The notes under the pieces: generated by a model
Databases searched by the model: none
What the model saw: the letters and a program-made list of their open reading frames with translations, nothing else
What the model was told of the DNA's origin: nothing
Assembly: GCF_029227915.1 (NCBI RefSeq)
Contig: NC_079876.1
Location: 23,808,001-23,872,000, forward strand
From: Hydractinia symbiolongicarpus
Lineage: Eukaryota; Cnidaria; Hydrozoa; Anthoathecata; Hydractiniidae
DNA length: 64,000 bases
Reading direction: 5' to 3'
Translations under genes and position numbers: made by a program
Shown here: positions 57,693 to 64,000 of the stretch, piece by piece
Layout: each line of letters starts with the position of its first letter
How positions within the stretch are numbered: position 1 is the first letter of the stretch

Positions 57693-60600
57693 ATGGCGCA
57701 ATTTGATGAGAAGGAGAGCAAGTTAGAAGGGGTGACACGAATGTAAGTGACATTACAATGAAGCTGTTTTAAATGTTTATTAATGTCGAAGATAATGAGC
57801 CTCATTTGCACGAAACAATGAAGTTGTCCTTAGTAAAGACCCCCCAACTCTTAAGGAGATCTATCCCATCCTCAATGGAACGTATCAATTAGAACTCGTT
57901 TAACAGTATTCACAAACATTAAGAACATATAAAATAAGAAATTACCGTGACAAATCTGCTATGACTTGTTTTTAAAGATTACTTGAACTGTCGAAGAAAC
58001 TTAAGCACCGTGTATTTGCTGTATACGAGCAAACTATTTAGCTGGTGAAACTTTTAAGTATGCATCCAAAAATTCCAAGCGCGTATGTAGCTACACATTA
58101 TTTTGTATATGAGAATGTCTGAGGCTATGTGCTTATTGCTTGTTTCATAAAAGCTTAAGCGGCATAACATACCTGGCGTTGTTGCGACATCTTTCGCGTT
58201 TGGATTCTGTTACTTGCTCCAGTGTTAAGCAAAAATTATTTTCTTATTTTTTTAGGACAGAGAAAGGAACCGGAAAAGAAGGTCAGTTAGATGATGTGTT
58301 ATTGAAACTTGGCTCACCTGGTCGATACCACGTGATTTGTTATCTCCTTTTATGGTGTTGCAATGCATTCGTTGCGTTTAACCACGTGTCATTGCCGTCA
58401 ACATTTGGTATCACACCTTCACATCGGTAAATGGGGTATATCATGGAAATTAAGAAGTTGAAAAATAAAGCACTGCTGAAACTCAAAATAAAAACCAATA
58501 ATGCAAAATGTAGTCTAGGTCCAAAAGAACGATAAAATTGATTTGCAGAAGTAAAGCAAAATAAGGTTTTTCTCTAAATAAGGAAAATAAATCATGTCTT
58601 ATTCTTAAAAATAATTTGTGATTGGATTAATTTAAGCGATTAAAACGTTTAAACACAAAGCCGCTTTTTATACAAACATAACATAACACCTTCATATCGG
58701 TAAGTGGGGGGTGTTATGGAATTAAGAAGTTGAAAAATAAAGCACTGCTGAAACTCAAAATAAAAAAACCCAGAACACGATCATTATCCAGGGATAATGA
58801 TCGTGTTCTGGGTTCTGGTATTTAATATATTTTATATTAAACATTTTACAGCATGAAAAAGAGGGCTATAAGATAGAGAAGCACTTCAAAAACAAAAGTA
58901 AAGGCTTTATCAGGTGAAAAATGTTGGGACCAGAATAAGCATATAAACCAACACAACCATACGAAGGCTTTATTTACACGTTATGATCATTATCAGCAAC
59001 ACAACCATACGAAGGCTTTATTTACACGTTATGATCATTATGAGCAACAGCCAAAACAACAACAACAGCAAAAGATATAAACAATAATTAGCCAGCTAAT
59101 TAAAACTACATAACAATTGATTAAAAACAAACCCACAATACAACAAACCACAAAAGAAAAGAAATAACACTGATTGAGCACACACAATCAGTCAAAATAT
59201 ATTTAGCCTTATTAGCCTAAATGATAGTAAGCAAACCGCTGTTTTATGGTAAAATCATTTTGTAACTTGCTAGGTCAACCTCGTACCCAGGGTTTTTCTA
59301 CGTCTATGATATTCTGACGGGATGGTTTCGTAATAGCCCTGAGAGTTATGGAAAGAAAATAGGGTAGCTATTTGGGGATTATTGACACTATTTATTAGTA
59401 AATCTTGACTTCGAGAGAATGACTTTACACTAGTGTGTTAAGGGGATTGGGGTGGTCAGGATACAATGCCACACTGGCACATTGAGAGGAATTATGTTTA
59501 TTCTTACTTTTTTAATTTTTTTTGCTTTGTGTTAAAAGAATTTTGGAGGTTAAAACGATAGACGTCGATAGAAGTGTTTTAAATTATAAGAAATAAATCT
59601 ATACATACTTTTATTGTGAGGAAAAATAATTCCATTATGTATTTAGATGTGCCTTGCAAAATGGTAGACCGAACACGAGTGAGCTGTGGCGGAATACTTC
59701 TCACTTATTTATCGCGGAAAAATGTGAAATAAAACAAAATCGTACCAAACAAAAATGTGAAAAATGGATTTTTGATAAAGTCGAGAATTACCATGTGAGC
59801 TCAATTGTGACCGAGGTAATGTCTGCTTTGCTATGCCTGTAAACATTAAAACTGCCGATAATGGCTTATAATCACGCTTCATTATTTTTACAAGTAGCTA
59901 TAAAAATACTTTTTTATGTTGTGAAGCCAGTATAATGTTTTATAAAGATTGTATACAGTTTGTTCAGTTCACAACGTACCTATTTTAGTCTCGTTAAAAA
60001 AAAACACCCATCTTCCACAAAAAGTGAACGTTTTTTTAACCTATAAACTCTAAAGCGTTTTTTGGAAAACACAAAATATTTGGCGTTTCGACCTTCGTCA
60101 TTGTACCAGATTTTTTGCCCATTGTTGTTGCAATTGCCGATATCGAGTAGTGCCGGACAGTAAACTTAATTTTCCTTTATGTGGGCCTTTCGATATATTA
60201 AAGTTGAGTGATCACAAGTTATGGCTTATAGATGGCATGTCGATATGTCGTCCTTGCCATGAGACCAAATGGCAAAAAAATCAACATTATTTCATTTTCG
60301 GATATTTTTGCAGTTAGTCTATTTACCTTTTCCTTAAATCCTAATTTACATCATCATAGAAATACACGATGTAGAATATATGGTTGTAAGGATGCGTGAA
60401 TTTTTTTATTTAGTGGAACTTGGTATGCGATAATAATTTCTACCCTATGGTATCTACAACAGTTTATTTCATCGGTGTGATGATTGGCGGAGGGACAATT
60501 GGTCGGGTATCTGATCGTTATGGTAGAAGACCAGTACTTCTCATCTCGTTAGGATTGGCAATCATATTCTTTGCAGTTGCTTCACTGATAAAAAATTTCA

Positions 60601-63600
60601 TCCTGTTTACATTATTCCGTTTTTTTGGTGGTATATTCGCTTGTGTAGGTACTTGTTTTCATCAGCAACCAGAATTTAGCAAAATTCTTAAGCTATTTAA
60701 AAAACATAAGACTTGATACAAGCAACAATATATGTTGAAGCTATGTTTTTAAGAAACGTTCATTGATTTTGACAATGTCAAGCTTCTTTGATCATAATAG
60801 ACAGCTCCTTTTCCTGATTTTCAACAGAATGATAATTCATAGGGCATCAAGTAAATATCTGACATTTAATGAACAATTGTTGGTGAACACTGATAATTTT
60901 TTGGATTCGGTTTTGGTTACCTTAAAAATTGTTCCACTTTCTCCTTCCAGCAACCTTTTTATGAATTTAAAGGCATATTTTTTTTGGCAAATTCAGTGCT
61001 ATATCAATCGACAGGACTATCTGCTAAAAATCCAATTTTAACATTTTGTCTTATACCTCAGTAAAAGTTTTTTAACATATCTTCCAGTTTTAACACACAT
61101 TGTGTGATAAATTGTTTGAACTATTAAAGGGGCTGTTGGCTTTCGACTTTAGTGACTTGTCGAGCTGATGGCGGCGAAAAACAAACTTGCTATTTTTCCG
61201 GCAAGTATGTAATTTACAGAGTCGAACATATAGATATATCTAGAATTTTTATCTTCTCCAGCCTTGGTCATTTTTTCATCCAGAATAAGTCTCGCTGAAA
61301 TATTTCTTTGTAATATATTTTTCGAAAAAAATATTGTACCAGCAAACAAAGTATGCTGGTCTGTTTTTTGCCCAACTGCGTTTGCCGGATTTTTAATATG
61401 TGCAGGATATACGGAATGTGAGCATTTTAACCGGTTCGTTTCAACTTCCAATCATACTTACTTAATTATCCTTATAGCGTTCCATATTTGAAAAGCAACT
61501 TTTTCGTCAAACTTGGCAAAACAGACATGTGCATTTAGGATATATATAGTTTAATGGTTCATAATAGGAAGAATTCCGTTCATCGTTGTGGACTATTTGG
61601 TCTCCGTAAAAAATCAGAGAGTCGCTCATCTTTTACACTCGCAGCGCGAGTCATCTAACAAACCTGTTAATAAAAAGAAATTGCTACGCATTTTTAAATA
61701 CAAACAAATATCAACTTTGCCGCGAAGTATAAGTTGTCAATTAAAAGTCATATTTTAAAAGTGATTGAAACCATAATTTAGACCTGCCAAAGTATGCCTA
61801 TCAAAGTGCATTACTTTGCGTGTTTTTCTTTCCATGTTAGTGTGTTATGATTTTCTTTTAGGGGGTTCACAGTATTGTGTATGTGATGACGCCCGAATTA
61901 GCACCAAAGAAGCATAATAATTACCTTTCTTTACTTCTTATTTTTTCTTTCCTGACATCCGTTGCTGCTGGAGGCGGTATATGTTGGGCAACGAAAAGTT
62001 GGTGGCAGTCACAACTCTACACATCTTTATCTCTGGTTATACCGCTATGCCTGATGTATTTGTAAGTCCTGTGTAAAATTTGTTTACCAGTCTGTTATGT
62101 ACAATGTAAGTCCGGTGTAAAATTAGTTTACCGTTAAGTACAATGTAGAAGTCTGGTGTAACATTAGTTTACCAGTCCACCGACCGTTATGCGTGATGTA
62201 TTTGTGAGTCTGCTTTTAAATTAATTCAGTGATCCACAGAAGAGACAATATATCTTCTTAAAACCAATTTTCGAACGTTTTTACCATATCTTAAAGTTTT
62301 TTTAACGTCTAAAACGCAGTGAGATTGTAAAATAAACTATAAACGTTTGCTTAAAATATTCAAAAATAGGCTTAGAGTAAAATTAAGTACGAAGCTAAGA
62401 AGGACTATACGTATTCTTACAGGCCTTTTTATTAGTTTCAGGGTCCTTACCATCCGTCCGTCGTGTAGCTAAAACCTAAACAAACATGAGGGTTGCAAAA
62501 AGAATAATTATACGTGTCTTCATTTTCTTTAGCTTTCTTCCTGAATCATTTCGATGGCTTGTCGTTCAAAAGAAATATAAACTACTTAATCAATATCTGA
62601 CAAAAGCTGCAAAGATGAATAATGTGACTTTACTTTCACTGTCAGTTATCCACAGTGGCGAAACTATCAAAGGTGTGAAACCGATAAACAGAAAACGAAT
62701 ATCAACAAAAAAATTGTTTTCATACAAAGAGCTTCGAAGGAGATTACTGGCCATGTTTTTTGCTTGGTAATTTAATTTTCTTTAGTATGTAAAACATACT
62801 TAAGAAAATTACATACATATATATCAATAGCTCAAAGAATGCATGCACGTTTATAAACATTAGCTCAAAAGTATAACAAATCTAGAAAAAGTAAAACGAG
62901 TTTAAAATAAATAAATCTTCTATCTGGTCAACAACAAAAGAGTGCATTCTAGCTTAGATAAAACTAACTTGTTCATGACACGAAAACATTTAAATTATTT
63001 CATGACTGAACAGAATGCTATAACTTTAAAATTTATGTGTTATAATTTGATAACCCTTTAAGTGGACGATAAGAAATTATTCATTCTCGCTTTGATGATA
63101 CTTAGCGTCGAATATTGCAAGCTCCACTGGATAGTTTTTGATATCCGATTTCACGTTATCCAATATCTGTTTAGAACAAATATGTTGAGATTTGGTACAG
63201 TTTGTTGACTATTAATTAGCTATTGAATTGATTTCCAGCCTATAAACTGTTTGTGCAATCCAAAATAACAATCATCCTTTTCTTACATACAGGACATCAG
63301 CAGCTATTGGATATTACACACTATCGCTGTCCATGGAATCCGTCTCTTCAGATCCGTACTTAGCTGTAATGATCGGAGCTTGTTTCGATACTGTTCCGGT
63401 AGTGATAGCCTTCTTTACCTTGAATAGGTAGAACTTTTGTTATTTGTCAGTCTCATGAAAGAAAAAAACATACAAGTTAATTTTGAATAGGTCATTTTGT
63501 TGTCATAAACAGTGTGCGCATTCAGCTTATCTACAACACTTTATGGTGAGTTCTCAGTAAAATGTCGGATCAAGTAAGGCTCTTCAATAGATTGTTTGGA

Positions 63601-64000
63601 ATAAACGAAATAACATTCTGGTTGCCTTGTCTAACTCTGACAAGCCTAATGATGGATTCTGTTAATAAATTAACTAACTACTTAGGTTTGGCAAAAGACG
63701 TGTAATACTGGCTTTTATGATCATTGGTAGCTTGCTTTGTATTTCCTACAAGATTTTTAATCATATCGGTAAGCTGTTATGCACTCTTCCTGCATCTTTG
63801 CAAATATTTAAACTGAAAAATTAATGATTTGGATTTTTTTCGACAAATAAAAACACGCTGTAGCCTTTTGTGTCTCTTTTTCTCTCGTGAGATAATACAC
63901 AATGCGATTTGTAATTAATATTTCTTTCAGCTCTACTGTTAGCAGGGAAAATGTTTTTCGCTCCAACATTTGGCTTGGTATACGTTTATTGTGTGGACCT
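57693..64000 (+). CDS. SLC22-type organic ion transporter, copy C, 3' end outside window
   Basis: Visible exons: 57693-57742, 58256-58426, 59647-59815, 60414-60644, 61862-62061, 62533-62766, 63293-63427, 63686-63768 and the start of exon 9 from 63931. All frames are open and join in phase; exons 10 and 11 lie beyond the window. Differences from the other copies include LFRFF for LLRFF in exon 4 and VVQKKYK for VVHKKYK in exon 6. RFGKR is kept in exon 8. The donor of exon 2 is GTAAAT instead of GTAAGT. Whether the C-terminal tail is intact, as in B, or lost, as in A, cannot be seen here. Role as for the other copies. Confidence 0.87.
58767..58814. repeat. Perfect 22-bp hairpin in intron 2 of copy C
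   Basis: Same hairpin as at 35893-35940, arms at 58767-58788 and 58793-58814, with the same four-base loop. Confidence 0.92.

Larger units (their letters stand above)
53951..64000 (+). repeat. Tandem unit C (cut by window end) with SLC22-type gene
   Basis: This is the third copy, at least 10,050 bp. It shares the A-type indels upstream of the gene and in intron 2, but B-type single-base differences in exon 4 and onward. It alone carries a 73-bp insertion at 57344-57416. Confidence 0.95.

Noticed and set aside
31150-64000. Possibility that the three units are one locus duplicated by assembly error
   Set aside because: The units differ by many substitutions, several large indels and a copy-specific stop codon, more than haplotype duplication alone would easily give; long reads would settle it.
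1-64000. CRISPR arrays, bacterial operons or prophage-like systems
   Set aside because: The tandem repeats have no regular unique spacers and the genes have spliceosomal introns; the window is animal nuclear DNA.

Overview
This is a eukaryotic, strongly AT-rich (GC roughly one third) animal genome window. The genes carry GT-AG spliceosomal introns, there are many DNA transposons and MITE-like repeats, and TAGC microsatellites recur. The gene set (FUT8-like fucosyltransferase, two-pore potassium channel, SLC22-type transporters, THAP/Kolobok and hAT transposons) is metazoan. One disrupted multi-exon gene looks like a multicopy protein family I associate from memory with Hydra and other cnidarians, so a cnidarian, perhaps a hydrozoan, is the best guess; this is inference, not proof.

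Layout. 1-1.4 kb: a cluster of closely packed small ORFs, one leftward and running off the window and three rightward, of unassigned and possibly virus-like (Maverick/Polinton-like) origin, ending in a G-rich tract and a 77-bp tandem repeat. 2.7-4.2 kb: an intact, single-exon alpha-1,6-fucosyltransferase-like gene. 4.2-13.3 kb: gene-poor, with tandem repeats (99, 103 and 82 bp periods), a 1-kb satellite built on 12-mers, nested inverted-repeat elements, and a tRNA-like sequence whose 3' half lies before its 5' half. 13.3-24.3 kb: a rightward gene of at least ten exons, broken by two DNA transposons that both landed inside coding exons: a 1745-bp TTAA-flanked Kolobok-like element (THAP protein plus a P2X7-ballast-like protein) and a 3798-bp hAT-like element (spliced transposase, leftward). 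Three probable frameshifts confirm the gene is a relic. 24.3-28.7 kb: non-coding, with an 899-bp TTAA-flanked element. 28.7-30.6 kb: a leftward two-exon K2P channel gene. 31.15-64 kb: three head-to-tail copies of an approximately 11-kb unit, each with an 11-exon SLC22-type transporter gene; the third runs off the window.

The transporter copies are about 543 residues when complete. The first has a stop codon that removes the last 37 residues. The copies are mosaic: in the 5' half of the unit the first and third share indels that the second lacks, while in the 3' half the second and third agree against the first. This suggests unequal exchange or gene conversion. The FUT8-like, K2P and second SLC22 genes have clean reading frames, so the frameshifts in the 13-24 kb gene are unlikely to be general assembly error.

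Limits: exon borders were set by eye from splice sites, phase and family resemblance. No database was searched; all homology statements rest on recognised motifs and memory.
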